A stretch of DNA of 60,910 bases from an uncultured Alistipes sp. (lineage in GTDB: Bacteria; Bacteroidota; Bacteroidia; Bacteroidales; Rikenellaceae), in assembly GCA_944321965.1 (NCBI GenBank), contig CALUNH010000014.1, positions 1 through 60,910 of the forward strand. Reading direction: 5' to 3'. The notes under the pieces are model-generated. The model saw only the letters and a list, made by a program, of their open reading frames with translations. It did not search any database and had not been told where the DNA came from. Shown in pieces: positions 31,048 to 40,727 of this stretch; position 1 is the first letter of the stretch, and the number at the start of each line of letters is the position of its first letter. The position numbers were made by a program, and so were the translations under genes.

Positions 31048-33621
31048 CTATTTTTTCCTGCGGAGTGCGCGGATGGCTTCGCCGCCGAAGGCCAGCAGGG
31101 AGGTCAGGCCGATGATTTCGATCCACTCCTTCCAGGAGAGCGGCACGGTGCGGAAGACGGAGCCTCCGAATTCGACGATCAGGAACTGTCCGATTCCGAT
31201 TGCGGCGAGGATGAGGAAGAATTCGCGGCATCCCTTCAGACAGGAGAAGACCGAGTGTCGGGTTTCGAAGCCTTTGGCGTTGAACATGTTCCAGAACTGC
31301 AGGAAGACGAAGGTCGTGAAGAAGAGGGTCAGCTGACGGATGGAGAGGGCGCCGTCGCGGAGGGTCCACCCGAAGAGCATTCCGAGCAGGACGACGGCCA
31401 TGACGCTTCCGCAGGTCAGGATCGTGCGGGCCATGGCCCGGGAGATGATGAATTCGTTGCGGGCGCGGGGTTTGTCGCGCATGACCTCCTCGCTGGGGGG
31501 CAGGGAGGCCATGGCCATGGCGGCGAAGGTGTCCATGATGATGTTGACCCAGAGGATCTGGACGACGGTGAGGGGCATTTCGGTGCCGAACAACGCGCCG
31601 ATGAAGCAGATGAGGATCGCCACGAAATTGATCGTGAGCTGGAAGAGGACGAAACGCTGGATGTTGCGGTAGAGGGATCGTCCCCACATCACGGCCGTGG
31701 CGATCGAGGCGAAGGAGTCGTCCAGGAGGGTGATGTCCGAGGCGTCCTTGGCGACGGAGGTTCCGGAGCCCATCGAGAGTCCGACGTTTGCGAAGTTGAG
31801 CGCCGGGGCGTCGTTGGTTCCGTCGCCGGTGACGGCGACGACTTCTCCGCGCTGCTGCAGCAGTCGGACGAGGCGCTGTTTGTCCAGCGGTCGGGCGCGG
31901 GACATGATCTTCAGCTCCTGCACACGGTCCAGCAGCTCTTCGTCCGTGGCAGCGGCGAAATCGGCTCCGGTGATGTGGTTGCGTTCGCCGTCGACGGCAT
32001 CGTCCCAGAGTCCGATCTGGCGGGCGATTTCGCGGGCCGTGGCGGGGGTGTCCCCGGTGACGATCTTCACGCCGATTCCGGCCTCCAGACAGCGGCCCAC
32101 GGCAGCCGGGACATCCTCGCGCACGGGGTCCGAGATGGCAGCCACGGCCGCGAAGTGCAGCCCTCCGGCCCGAACGGCCTCCGTACACTCCGCCGCGGAG
32201 GTCTCGGACCAGGCCACGGCGAGGGTCCGCATGGCGCGGTTCTGGAATCCGGCGAGCTGTTCGGCGACCTTCTCATCGTGCCCGTCCGGCGCACACATCG
32301 CGCGCACGATCTCCGGGGCGCCCTTCACGCAGAGCAGGCGGCGTCCCGACAGCCCGCTTTCGATGATCGTGGCCATGTACTTGCGTTCGGTGGAGAAGGT
32401 CAGACGGTCGACGATCTTCGCCGCGGCGCGCAGCGCCTCGTAGTCGTTTCCGCCGCGGCGCATCCATTCGAGCAGGGCGCCTTCCGTGGGGTTTCCGATG
32501 ATGTGGCCTTCGGCGTCGAGGAAGGCCGTGGAGTTCAACGCGACGATTTCGGCGAAATCGCGGTCGGGGAGCGCGTCGTAGCGGACGAGTTCCTGGACGT
32601 GCATCCGGTTCTGGGTGAGGGTTCCGGTCTTGTCGGTGCAGATGACCGTCACGGCGCCCATGGTTTCGCAGGCGTGCATCTTGCGCACGAGGTTGTTGGT
32701 CTTGAGCATCCGGCGCATGGACATGGCCAGCGAGAGGGTGATCGACATGGGAAGCCCTTCGGGTACGGCCATGACGATGATGGCCACCGAGACCATGAAG
32801 ATGTTCAGCACCTTCTGCGAGATCGAGAGCCAGTCCTGGTCGAGCAGCCCTCCGACGAAGACGGCCTTGGCGAGCATGACGCAGAAGATCAGCACCGAGA
32901 GGAGAATTCCGACGCGCCCGATGAGTTTCGAGAGCCGGGTCAGCTGCCGGTCGAGCGGGGTTTGCTCGTCGCTCTGGACGGTGGATTGTTCGGTGACGCG
33001 CCCGGCTTCGGTGGCGTCGCCGACGGCCGTTACGACCAGCACGCCGTATCCGTCGGCGACGGTCGTCCCGCGCATGGCGACATTCGAGGGGTAGGTGGCC
33101 TCGGGGTCGAAGTGCGCCTCATCGACGGTCTTGTCGACTTCGGGCTCTCCGGTGAGGGTCGATTCGTTGATCTTCAGCGAGACGGCTTCGACGAGTTCGC
33201 CGTCGGCCGGGACGGTTTCGCCGCCCTCGATGTAGACGACGTCGCCGACAACGACGTCGCGGCGGGGAATCTCGCGGATCGAGCCTTCGCGCATCACCTT
33301 CACGGGAATGTCGTCGTTGACCTGGTTCAGACGGCGGAAGCGGCGCTGGGCATCCCATTCGAACCAGAAGCCGACGCACGTGGCGAGGATGATGGCGCAG
33401 ATGATGCCGATCGACTCGGTGAAGTCGCGGTGCACGAATCCGATGGCCAGCGAGAGCACGGCGGCGAGCAGGAGGATGCGGATGATCGGGTCCCGGAACT
33501 TTTCGAGAAGGAGTTTCCAGGCGGAGTCGTCCTTGGGGGGAGTGATGACGTTGTTGCCGTGTTCGGCACGGCTTTTTTCGACCTCTCGGGCGGTCAGACC
33601 TTTGGGGTTGTAGGGTATCAT
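31048..33621 (-). CDS. calcium-translocating P-type ATPase, PMCA type
   Basis: 857 residues with the complete P2-type layout: N-terminal cation-ATPase domain, TGEPEV, the M4 ion site VAIIVMAVPEGLPMSITLS, phosphorylation motif CTDKTGTLTQNRM, nucleotide-binding KGAPEIV, and GDGTNDAPALNFANVG. PMCA-type ATPases export Ca2+ from the cytoplasm. The length is typical. It starts 4 bases after the rodA stop on the same strand, so it may be transcribed with the shape genes, with PAP2 following. Confidence 0.96.
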   Translation of the reverse strand: MIPYNPKGLTAREVEKSRAEHGNNVITPPKDDSAWKLLLEKFRDPIIRILLLAAVLSLAIGFVHRDFTESIGIICAIILATCVGFWFEWDAQRRFRRLNQVNDDIPVKVMREGSIREIPRRDVVVGDVVYIEGGETVPADGELVEAVSLKINESTLTGEPEVDKTVDEAHFDPEATYPSNVAMRGTTVADGYGVLVVTAVGDATEAGRVTEQSTVQSDEQTPLDRQLTRLSKLIGRVGILLSVLIFCVMLAKAVFVGGLLDQDWLSISQKVLNIFMVSVAIIVMAVPEGLPMSITLSLAMSMRRMLKTNNLVRKMHACETMGAVTVICTDKTGTLTQNRMHVQELVRYDALPDRDFAEIVALNSTAFLDAEGHIIGNPTEGALLEWMRRGGNDYEALRAAAKIVDRLTFSTERKYMATIIESGLSGRRLLCVKGAPEIVRAMCAPDGHDEKVAEQLAGFQNRAMRTLAVAWSETSAAECTEAVRAGGLHFAAVAAISDPVREDVPAAVGRCLEAGIGVKIVTGDTPATAREIARQIGLWDDAVDGERNHITGADFAAATDEELLDRVQELKIMSRARPLDKQRLVRLLQQRGEVVAVTGDGTNDAPALNFANVGLSMGSGTSVAKDASDITLLDDSFASIATAVMWGRSLYRNIQRFVLFQLTINFVAILICFIGALFGTEMPLTVVQILWVNIIMDTFAAMAMASLPPSEEVMRDKPRARNEFIISRAMARTILTCGSVMAVVLLGMLFGWTLRDGALSIRQLTLFFTTFVFLQFWNMFNAKGFETRHSVFSCLKGCREFFLILAAIGIGQFLIVEFGGSVFRTVPLSWKEWIEIIGLTSLLAFGGEAIRALRRKK

Positions 33622-33625
33622 GTTT

Positions 33626-35071
33626 TCAGGAGAATTTGTTCAGTGAAAACTGCCGGGTGGAGGCATCGAGGCGCACGGCGATGAAGAGCAGGATGGTGAA
33701 TGCGATGAGCGATGAACCCCCGTAGCTCATGAAGGGCAGGGGGATTCCCATGACGGGCATCAGGCCGATGGTCATGCCGACGTTCACGAGGACGTGGAAC
33801 AGCAGGATCGAGGCCACGCAGTAGCAGTAGATGCGCCCGAATGGCTCCTCCTGACGCTCCCCCATGCGCATGAGCCGCAGGATCAGCAGACAGAGCAGCA
33901 CGAGGACGAAGGTTGTCCCGAGGAATCCCCACTCTTCGCCGACGGTGCAGAAGATGAAGTCGGTGTGTTTTTCGGGGACGAATCCGTATTTGATCTGCGT
34001 ACCCTGGAGAAACCCCTTTCCGGCGAAGCCGCCGGAACCGATGGCGATCTTGGCCTGGTTGACGTTGTAGTCGGAGCCCAGGGGGTCGCTGATGATTCCG
34101 AGGAAGCTGAGGATTCGGTCGCGCTGGTGCTGTTTGAGGATCGAGTTGAAGATATAGTCGGTCGTGGGGAGGAAGATGAGCGACCCGACGAAGAGCCCGA
34201 GCGTAATGAAGATGTTGGTCAGGTGCGAGCGGTAGGCGTACACGGCGGCAAAGACTACGGCGGCGAGGGTCATCAGGAGGAGGCTGTGGTAGAGGTCGAG
34301 ACTCCCGGGGCTGACGAGGGCCATGACCAGACAGAGGAGGATGGCGGCGAGCATCACTGCGGCGAGGAAGATGATCCGCGAGCGCCAGTGTCCGTTCATC
34401 ATCGCTTCGGAGAGCGTGCAGACGAGGATCAGACAGAGCAGCAGCATCATCGGCGAGAGGAGGAACGAGACGATGAACAGGGCGCCGATCAGCAGGACGG
34501 GGATGCAGAGCCACTTGTTTAGCCCCTCGCGGTAGAGGACGAAGAGGAATGATCCGAGGACGATTCCGGATCCGGTATCGTTCTGGAGGATGATGATCAG
34601 CAGGGGGATGCAGATAACCAGCGCGACCTTGAAGAGGTCTGCGGGTCGGTTGATCGAGAAGGAGTAGTTGCTCATGACGCGGGCCAGGGCGAGCGCCGTT
34701 GCGATTTTGGCGAATTCGACGGGCTGGATGCGGACGGACCCGAATTCGAACCAGGCTTTGGCGCCGTTGACTTCGCGGCCGAAGAGCAGGGCGGCGACCA
34801 GCAGCCCCAGTCCGACGAAATAGGCCGGGTAGGCGAACATGTGGTAGTATCGTTCGTCGAGCAGCAGGACGACGAGCGCCGTGACCCAGGCGATTCCGAT
34901 CCAGACGAGCTGCTTCATGTAGAAGTGCGAGAGGGAGAATGTCTGCGCTGCGGAGTCGTCGTAGGAGGCGGAGATGATGGAAACGAATCCTGCCAGTACG
35001 ATAAGCACGTAGAGGAGGACGGTTCCGCGGTCCACGCCGTCGAGAATACCGTTGTGCCGGTTACTTGTCAT
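33626..35071 (-). CDS. rodA: rod shape-determining glycosyltransferase RodA
   Basis: SEDS-family peptidoglycan polymerase of the elongasome, 481 residues with about ten membrane helices. Family motifs include NGAKAWFEFGSVRIQPVEFAK, GKGFLQGTQ, VGEEWGFLG and the C-terminal GIPLPFMSYGGSS. I use the ATG at 35071 (MTSNRHNG), which overlaps the 3' end of mrdA by 11 bases, instead of the longer frame to 35209. It works with the PBP2 encoded upstream. Confidence 0.96.
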   Translation of the reverse strand: MTSNRHNGILDGVDRGTVLLYVLIVLAGFVSIISASYDDSAAQTFSLSHFYMKQLVWIGIAWVTALVVLLLDERYYHMFAYPAYFVGLGLLVAALLFGREVNGAKAWFEFGSVRIQPVEFAKIATALALARVMSNYSFSINRPADLFKVALVICIPLLIIILQNDTGSGIVLGSFLFVLYREGLNKWLCIPVLLIGALFIVSFLLSPMMLLLCLILVCTLSEAMMNGHWRSRIIFLAAVMLAAILLCLVMALVSPGSLDLYHSLLLMTLAAVVFAAVYAYRSHLTNIFITLGLFVGSLIFLPTTDYIFNSILKQHQRDRILSFLGIISDPLGSDYNVNQAKIAIGSGGFAGKGFLQGTQIKYGFVPEKHTDFIFCTVGEEWGFLGTTFVLVLLCLLILRLMRMGERQEEPFGRIYCYCVASILLFHVLVNVGMTIGLMPVMGIPLPFMSYGGSSLIAFTILLFIAVRLDASTRQFSLNKFS

Positions 35072-36887
35072 AGGCGGGGTAGTGGATTTGCATGTTTTTG
35101 ACATGATCCAGCAGGTAGGGCCGGCGGATCGTGTCCGTGAGGTAGTACTCTTCGAGAAGGCTGGCGATGGGCAGGGCGGCCGAGGCTCCGAATCCTCCGT
35201 TTTCGACATAGACCGAGATGGCGATCCGCGGGTTGTCCTTCGGTGCGAAGGAGAGGAACGTGGAGTGGTCGCGGCCGCGGGGGTTCTCGGCCGTTCCGGT
35301 CTTTCCGCAGACGTCCCAGCCTTCGAGGCGGGCCATCGTGGAGGTTCCTCCGACGTTCACGCCGCGCCACATGCCCTCGACGATGGGTTCGAAGTGTTTG
35401 GGGTCGACCTTCGTGTAGTGGCGTTCGTAGAAGCGGCGGTCGAGCGAATCGCGCCCCTCGACCTTCTTGACGATGTGGGGGATGTAGTAGTAGCCTCGGT
35501 TTGCGATGATGCAGGCGAGGTTGGCCAGCTGCAGGGGCGTGCATCCGAGGGCATCCTGCCCGATGGAGAGCGAGAGGACGGTGAGCGAGTTCCACGACCC
35601 GCGGTACTGGCGGTCGTAGTAGGCGCGGTCGGGGACGTACCCGTTCCCTTCGTCGAGGAAGTCGGAGTCGAGTTTGCGGCCGAATCCGAAGCTCTCGACA
35701 TACTCCTTCCAGACGTCGAATCCCTCCTTGACGTTTCCGTATCTGGGGTTGTCGAGGATGTCGCGGAAGACGTAGCAGAAGTAGGCGTTGCAGGAGGTGG
35801 CGACGGCGAAGCGCAGGTCGAGGGGCGAGGCGTGGGAGTGGCAGGCCATCTTGAGCCGCCCGGCCTGATAGCCGTTGTGGCAGACGTGGAGGTCCGAGGG
35901 CCGGAGCACGCCCTCCTGCAGCCCGATAAGCCCCTGGACGAGCTTGAAGGTCGACCCCGGGGGATATTTGGCCTTCACGGCGCGGTTGAACAGCGGTTTG
36001 CGCTTGTTGTAGAGCATCTTCATGTAGTTGTTTCCGCGTTCGCGTCCGACCAGCTCGTCGGGGTCGTAGGTGGGCGAGGAGACCATCATGAGGATTTCGC
36101 CGGTCGAGGGTTCGATGGCGACGGCGGCCCCGACCTTTCCGCGCATGAGCTCTTCGCCGAGCAGCTGCAGCCGGGCGTCGATCGTGCTGACGAGGTAGTT
36201 CCCGGGTTCGGGAACGGAGTCGTAACGACCGTCCATGTAGGAACCCTTGATGGCCCCGTGGGTATCTATCTCCTGGATCTTGACGCCCTTTGTGCCGCGG
36301 AGTTCGGGTTCATAGGCGGACTCCACGCCGCTCATGCCCACGTAATCGCCCACCTTGTATTCGGGGTGTCGTTTCAGGTAGGTGTCGTTGACCTCGCTGA
36401 CGTACCCGAGGAGGTTGCCTCCGATCTTGCGGGGATACTGCCGCACGGTGCGGTAGACGGTGTAGAATCCGCGGAAATTGCCCTCGTCGAAGCGGAGTTT
36501 GTCCTCCTTGGGGATGTAGCTTGTCACCACGCGGGGGGCCCGCGGGCGGACCCGGGCATTGGCCAGTTCGCGTTCGAGTTTTGCGCGGGAGATTCCGGCG
36601 ACGTCGCAGAGGCGGGCGGTATCGAATCCCCGTTTGTCGATTTCGCGGTAGATGACCATCAGGTCGTAGCATTCGCGGCTCTGGACGAGGTACTCTCCGT
36701 TCCGGTCGAAGACTTCGCCGCGCGGGGGGTACTGCACGACGTGGCGCAGGACGTTGGCTTCGGCGAGTTCGGCGTAGCGGGAGTCGAAGAGCTGAATGTA
36801 GCCCAGGCGGGCGACGAGCACCGCGAAGATGAAGATCACGATGACCTGCAGGGTCCTCATTCTCAGGAAGCTTTCGGAGTCCCTCAT
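35061..36887 (-). CDS. mrdA: penicillin-binding protein 2
   Basis: Elongation-specific D,D-transpeptidase, 608 residues: cytoplasmic tail, one membrane helix (VIVIFIFAVLVARLGYIQL), a pedestal domain with PPRGEVFDRNGEYL, and a transpeptidase domain with all active-site motifs, PPGSTFK (nucleophile Ser), SCNAY and CGKTGTAEN. The start at 36887 overlaps the mreD stop as ATGA. It is the partner of RodA in lateral wall synthesis. Confidence 0.97.
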   Translation of the reverse strand: MRDSESFLRMRTLQVIVIFIFAVLVARLGYIQLFDSRYAELAEANVLRHVVQYPPRGEVFDRNGEYLVQSRECYDLMVIYREIDKRGFDTARLCDVAGISRAKLERELANARVRPRAPRVVTSYIPKEDKLRFDEGNFRGFYTVYRTVRQYPRKIGGNLLGYVSEVNDTYLKRHPEYKVGDYVGMSGVESAYEPELRGTKGVKIQEIDTHGAIKGSYMDGRYDSVPEPGNYLVSTIDARLQLLGEELMRGKVGAAVAIEPSTGEILMMVSSPTYDPDELVGRERGNNYMKMLYNKRKPLFNRAVKAKYPPGSTFKLVQGLIGLQEGVLRPSDLHVCHNGYQAGRLKMACHSHASPLDLRFAVATSCNAYFCYVFRDILDNPRYGNVKEGFDVWKEYVESFGFGRKLDSDFLDEGNGYVPDRAYYDRQYRGSWNSLTVLSLSIGQDALGCTPLQLANLACIIANRGYYYIPHIVKKVEGRDSLDRRFYERHYTKVDPKHFEPIVEGMWRGVNVGGTSTMARLEGWDVCGKTGTAENPRGRDHSTFLSFAPKDNPRIAISVYVENGGFGASAALPIASLLEEYYLTDTIRRPYLLDHVKNMQIHYPAYDK

Positions 36888-37402
36888 ACGCGCGCGGAGA
36901 TTTTTGCGGTGAAGATGCGTGCGATGATCCACCCGAACGCCACCGAGATGGCGGAGCTGATGACGATTCTCAGGATCGTGTGGGGCATCAGGCTCCAGGA
37001 GAGGGCTTCGAGCAGGAAGAAGATCGTGTGGTGGATGATCGTCAGGGCGAGGAGGAACAGGAAGAATTTTCGGGTTCCGAGGCGGTCGGGAGCGGGGATT
37101 CCGCCTTCCCGGACGTTTTCGCGGCCGCAGATCATTTCGGCGAGCGAGGGGCGGAAGAAGGCGATGGGGAGTGTGGCGATGGTATTGATTCCCGCGGCAC
37201 CCATGGCGCAGTCCATGGTGATTCCGAGCAGGAGCCCGGATCCGAGGACCGTGACGGGCTGTGCGTCGAGCGGCAGCAGGGCGATGAAGACGACGTACAC
37301 GAGGGGGTTTAGGTATACGCTGATCGAGAGGTTGTCGAAGAGGAATACCTGCAGGAGGACGACGGCGGCGAATAGCCCGATGTATGGAATGGTTCGGTAC
37401 AT
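36884..37402 (-). CDS. mreD: rod shape-determining protein MreD
   Basis: A 172-residue hydrophobic inner-membrane protein with about five helices, weakly conserved as usual. Recognised by position between mreC and mrdA and by segments such as GSGLLLGITMDCAMGAAGINT. Its ATG is one base after the mreC stop and its stop overlaps the mrdA start, so translation of the block is coupled. It scaffolds the elongasome with MreC and RodA. Confidence 0.93.
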   Translation of the reverse strand: MYRTIPYIGLFAAVVLLQVFLFDNLSISVYLNPLVYVVFIALLPLDAQPVTVLGSGLLLGITMDCAMGAAGINTIATLPIAFFRPSLAEMICGRENVREGGIPAPDRLGTRKFFLFLLALTIIHHTIFFLLEALSWSLMPHTILRIVISSAISVAFGWIIARIFTAKISARV

Positions 37403-37403
37403 G

Positions 37404-38258
37404 TCAGTTGACTCGGGAGTGAAGTTCGACCTGTTCGCTGTGCTGGAGGTCCTGGATTTCGTATCGGTCGCGGTCTGCGACGAGGATGACCTCGTTGAGC
37501 CGGGACATTTCGGCGGCGAGCCGCACGCGGACGGTATACGAGGTTTTTGTTTCGTTGAGTTGTGCGCTTTCGACCCATCCGATGAGGATATCGGCGGGGA
37601 AGTATTCGGAGAGTCCCGCGGTGACGACCTCCTGTCCGGGTTGGGGGTCGGCGTATTTGGAGAGTTCTCCGAGCATCACGAATCCGGGATCTGCGCCGTC
37701 CCAGTAGATGGATCCGGAGTATTCGGATTGCGCGATTTTCCCGCTGGTCCGGAAGGAGGTGTTGAGTACCGACATGGCGACGGCGTACCGGTCCGTGCAG
37801 GCGACGACGTATCCGACGAGCGAACCGTCGGGGGCCAATACGCCCATCTCCTCCTCGATTCCGTCTTCGCGTCCCCGGTTGAGCGTCAGGAGGTTCTGCA
37901 TCCGGTTGAGGGTGTTCCCGACGACGGCGGCAGTGGCGAACCGGTATTTGGATTCGCCGATATCGCGGAGGTATGCGTCGAGGCGGGCTTCGGTTTCGGC
38001 CTCCTGGTATTGGGCGAGTTTTTCTTCGAGGCGTGCGACGTGTTCTGCGAGCTGCCGGTTTTCGCGTCCGAGGAAGAGGTACCGCCGGATCCCGGCGAAG
38101 AAACCGTGCACACCTCCGGCGACCTGGTTCGACCGGGCGAGCAGCCGGGCCTGGGTATAGCTGGAGGAGTGTGCATAGTAGCCGATGGCTGCGGCTTCCA
38201 GCACCACGAAGAGCACGACGACGTAGATGCTCCGGACGAACTCGATCAGCTTGCGCAC
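37404..38258 (-). CDS. mreC: rod shape-determining protein MreC
   Basis: 284 residues: a short cytoplasmic start, one membrane helix (VVVLFVVLEAAAIGYYA), a coiled coil (LAEHVARLEEKLAQYQEAETEAR) and the periplasmic beta-barrel domain with GVLAPDGSLVGYV and VVTAGLSEYFPADILIG. It links PBP2 to MreB. It is 93 bases downstream of mreB and immediately before mreD. Confidence 0.96.
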   Translation of the reverse strand: MRKLIEFVRSIYVVVLFVVLEAAAIGYYAHSSSYTQARLLARSNQVAGGVHGFFAGIRRYLFLGRENRQLAEHVARLEEKLAQYQEAETEARLDAYLRDIGESKYRFATAAVVGNTLNRMQNLLTLNRGREDGIEEEMGVLAPDGSLVGYVVACTDRYAVAMSVLNTSFRTSGKIAQSEYSGSIYWDGADPGFVMLGELSKYADPQPGQEVVTAGLSEYFPADILIGWVESAQLNETKTSYTVRVRLAAEMSRLNEVILVADRDRYEIQDLQHSEQVELHSRVN

Positions 38259-38351
38259 GGCGTTTTTCGGTTAAAGCGGGGGATTGACCTTAATTCAAGA
38301 TTGCGGACCGAGGCCCGCAATCCGTACAGTAAATTATTTGAGTTCTGATCC

Positions 38352-39371
38352 TCAGCGCATGAGGAACGAGAACCGGTTGATGTTCTTCAGGGCGATACCC
38401 GTTCCGCGGGCGATGGCGCGCAGGGGGTCTTCGGCGATGTGGAACGGGATTCCGGTTTTTTCGTTGAGCCGACGGTCGAGCCCCTTGATGAGGGCGCCGC
38501 CTCCCGCGAGGTAGATTCCGTTCTTGACGATGTCGGCGTAGAGCTCGGGGGGCATCGATTCGAGGACCTTCATCAGCGCGGCGTCGATCTTCGAGAGGGA
38601 CTTTTCGAGGGCGTATGCGATCTCGCTGTAGGAGAGCGATACGGTCTGGGGCAAGGCCGTGAGCATGTTGGGCCCTGTTACGACGAAATCCTCGGGTTCC
38701 TCTTCGAGGTCGGAGACGGCGGCACCGATCGAGCACTTGATGGCTTCTGCGGTCCGTTCCCCGATCCGGATGTTGTGCTGCTGGCGGACGTAGCTCTGGA
38801 TGTCGTTGGTGAAGACGTCTCCGGCGGTGTTGATCGATTCGGAGCAGACGATTCCGCCGAGGGAGATGCAGGCGATTTCGGAGGTACCGCCGCCGATGTC
38901 GATGACCATGTTTCCTTCGGGGGCTTCGACGTCGAGTCCGGCACCGAGGGCTGCGGCCATGGGTTCGTAGATCATGTATACCTCACGGCCTCCGGCGTGT
39001 TCGGCGGAGTCGCGCACGGCGCGGATCTCGACGTTGGTCGATCCCGAGGGGATGCAGATGACCATGCGCAGCGAGGGAGCGAAGAGGCTTCCGGAGGTTT
39101 TGACCTTCTTGATCATTCCGCGCAGCATGAGTTCCGTGGCGTTGAAGTCTGCGATCACGCCGTCCTTGAGCGGGCGGATGGTCTTGATGTTCGGATTTGT
39201 TTTCTCGTGCATCTGGCGGGCCTGCTGGCCGATGGCGACGAGTTTTCCGGTATGGACGTCGAGTGCGACGATCGAGGGTTCGTCGACGACGACCTTTCCG
39301 TTATAGATGATGAGCGTATTGGCCGTACCGAGGTCGATGGCCAACTCTTGAGTCAAAGAAAAGATTCCCAT
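38352..39371 (-). CDS. mreB: rod shape-determining actin MreB
   Basis: The 339-residue bacterial actin that orients wall synthesis under the inner membrane. Nucleotide-binding motifs: IDLGTANTLIIYNG (phosphate 1), VIDIGGGTSEIACISLGG (phosphate 2) and YLAGGGALIKGLD (adenosine). An amphipathic membrane-binding tip is probably MGIFSLTQE. First gene of the shape cluster; its promoter is at 39470-39477. Confidence 0.98.
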   Translation of the reverse strand: MGIFSLTQELAIDLGTANTLIIYNGKVVVDEPSIVALDVHTGKLVAIGQQARQMHEKTNPNIKTIRPLKDGVIADFNATELMLRGMIKKVKTSGSLFAPSLRMVICIPSGSTNVEIRAVRDSAEHAGGREVYMIYEPMAAALGAGLDVEAPEGNMVIDIGGGTSEIACISLGGIVCSESINTAGDVFTNDIQSYVRQQHNIRIGERTAEAIKCSIGAAVSDLEEEPEDFVVTGPNMLTALPQTVSLSYSEIAYALEKSLSKIDAALMKVLESMPPELYADIVKNGIYLAGGGALIKGLDRRLNEKTGIPFHIAEDPLRAIARGTGIALKNINRFSFLMR

Positions 39372-39469
39372 AAAACTACCCCAACACTATTTTTTTGTAA
39401 AGTCGTTATTTTCCAGTTACATACGCGGCTCTGCCGGTTTTCGGCGCGTCGGGAGCCGACATATCCGGA

Positions 39470-39477
39470 CAAAGGTA
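39470..39477 (-). promoter_or_regulatory. mreB operon -7 box (TACCTTTG)
   Basis: An exact TAnnTTTG on the minus strand with a T-rich -33 region; it predicts a leader of about 90 bases for mreB. Confidence 0.55.
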
Positions 39478-39604
39478 GCAAAAAGCCCCGGAAAAACGTC
39501 TATTTCAAGGTGTATTTTTTTTCGGCGGCGGCGGTTTACCCGGTAAAACGGGACCTGGAAAGATGAAATTCCGGGCGGGGGGCGTGATAATCTGCTTTTT
39601 TTGT

Positions 39605-39612
39605 TATATTTG
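39605..39612 (+). promoter_or_regulatory. gpsA -7 box (TATATTTG)
   Basis: An exact TAnnTTTG about 100 bases before the gpsA start; no clear -33 element. Confidence 0.5.
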
Positions 39613-39713
39613 TAGATTATAAATAAGGGATCGCACGCCGGCTGCCTGCCCGGAAGCCTCGGTTTCCGTTTGCCGCAGCCCCTGCTTTCCCTATTGTAAA
39701 ACAGACTTTCCGC

Positions 39714-40721
39714 ATGGAATATAAAATTGGATCCGATGCGCGCTGTGCGGTAATCGGCTATGGAAGTTGGGCGACGGCCCTGGTGGGGCTGCTTGCGGCC
39801 AACGGGCGTCGGGTGGGATGGTACGTCCGCAATCCGGAGGTGCTGGAGTCGCTGCGGAGCGAGGGCCGCAACCCCCGCTATCTGAGTGATCTGGAGTTCG
39901 ACCCGTCGGTCATTGCGCCGTCGGACGATCTGGATGCCGTGGTTCGGGATGCCGAGGTGGTGATCCTGGCCACGCCGTCGGCCTATCTGAAGGATTTTCT
40001 GGCTCCGCTGACCGTTCCGCTGCAGGATAAGTTCATCGTTTCGGCCATCAAGGGAATCGTTCCGGGCGACTACCAGACCGTCGTGGAGTATATCCACGAC
40101 CGCTACGACCTCTCCTACAGGCAGCTGGGGCTTTTTACGGGTCCTTCGCACGCCGAGGAGGTCTCGCGCGGGAAACTCTCCTACCTGACGGTGGTCTGCA
40201 CGGATCTGGAGAATGCCCGCCTGATCGGTTCGCGCTTCGCCGGGGGGAACATCCGCCTGAGCTACTCGACGGACCTCTATGGCATCGAATATGCTGCGAT
40301 TCTGAAGAATATCTACGCTCTGGCCGTGGGCCTGGCCGTGGGCCTGGGCTACGGGGATAATTTTCTGGCGGTGTTGATCGCCAACTCGGCCGGGGAGATG
40401 ACGCGCTTTCTGGAGGAGAGCTATCCCGACCGCCGCAACACGCAGGTCTCGGCCTACCTGGGGGACCTGTTGGTGACGTGCTACTCGAACTACAGCCGCA
40501 ACCGGCGTCTGGGGCTGCTGATCGGCCACGGGTGTACGGTAAAGAGTGCGCTGAACGAGATGACGATGGTGGCCGAGGGGTACTTCGCGGCGGACTGCAT
40601 CCGCCACATCAACACGCGGCACCGGGTTGAGATGCCCATTGCGGAGATGGTCTACCGGGTTCTTTACGAACGGGCATCGGCCCGCAAGGAGATGCAGGAA
40701 CTGACAACCAAACTAATTTGA
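39714..40721 (+). CDS. gpsA: NAD(P)H-dependent glycerol-3-phosphate dehydrogenase
   Basis: Reduces dihydroxyacetone phosphate to sn-glycerol 3-phosphate for phospholipid synthesis. 335 residues: an N-terminal Rossmann fold with VIGYGSWATALVGLL (a variant of the GxGxxG motif), then SAIKGIVPG, the GPSHAEEVSRG active-site motif, the catalytic Lys in AAILKNIYALAVG and NTQVSAYLGDLLVTCYS. pgi follows 6 bases after its stop. Confidence 0.96.
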   Translation: MEYKIGSDARCAVIGYGSWATALVGLLAANGRRVGWYVRNPEVLESLRSEGRNPRYLSDLEFDPSVIAPSDDLDAVVRDAEVVILATPSAYLKDFLAPLTVPLQDKFIVSAIKGIVPGDYQTVVEYIHDRYDLSYRQLGLFTGPSHAEEVSRGKLSYLTVVCTDLENARLIGSRFAGGNIRLSYSTDLYGIEYAAILKNIYALAVGLAVGLGYGDNFLAVLIANSAGEMTRFLEESYPDRRNTQVSAYLGDLLVTCYSNYSRNRRLGLLIGHGCTVKSALNEMTMVAEGYFAADCIRHINTRHRVEMPIAEMVYRVLYERASARKEMQELTTKLI

Positions 40722-40727
40722 CACGAT

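Larger units (their letters stand above)
39372..39713. other. divergent intergenic region mreB/gpsA (342 bases)
   Basis: No gene is visible. It holds the mreB leader and promoter on the left, the gpsA promoter on the right, and GC-rich DNA between (39480-39590) with no obvious repeat or hairpin of note. Confidence 0.6.

Noticed and set aside
31255-33684. 809-codon plus-strand ORF opposite the Ca2+ ATPase
   Set aside because: Antisense shadow of a well-supported gene; the composition is Gly/Asp/Val-rich and no motif is present. The GC-rich third codon positions make such frames stay open.
35052-38348. 1098-codon plus-strand ORF across the mre/mrdA genes
   Set aside because: Antisense to four recognised genes; no start signal and no motif.
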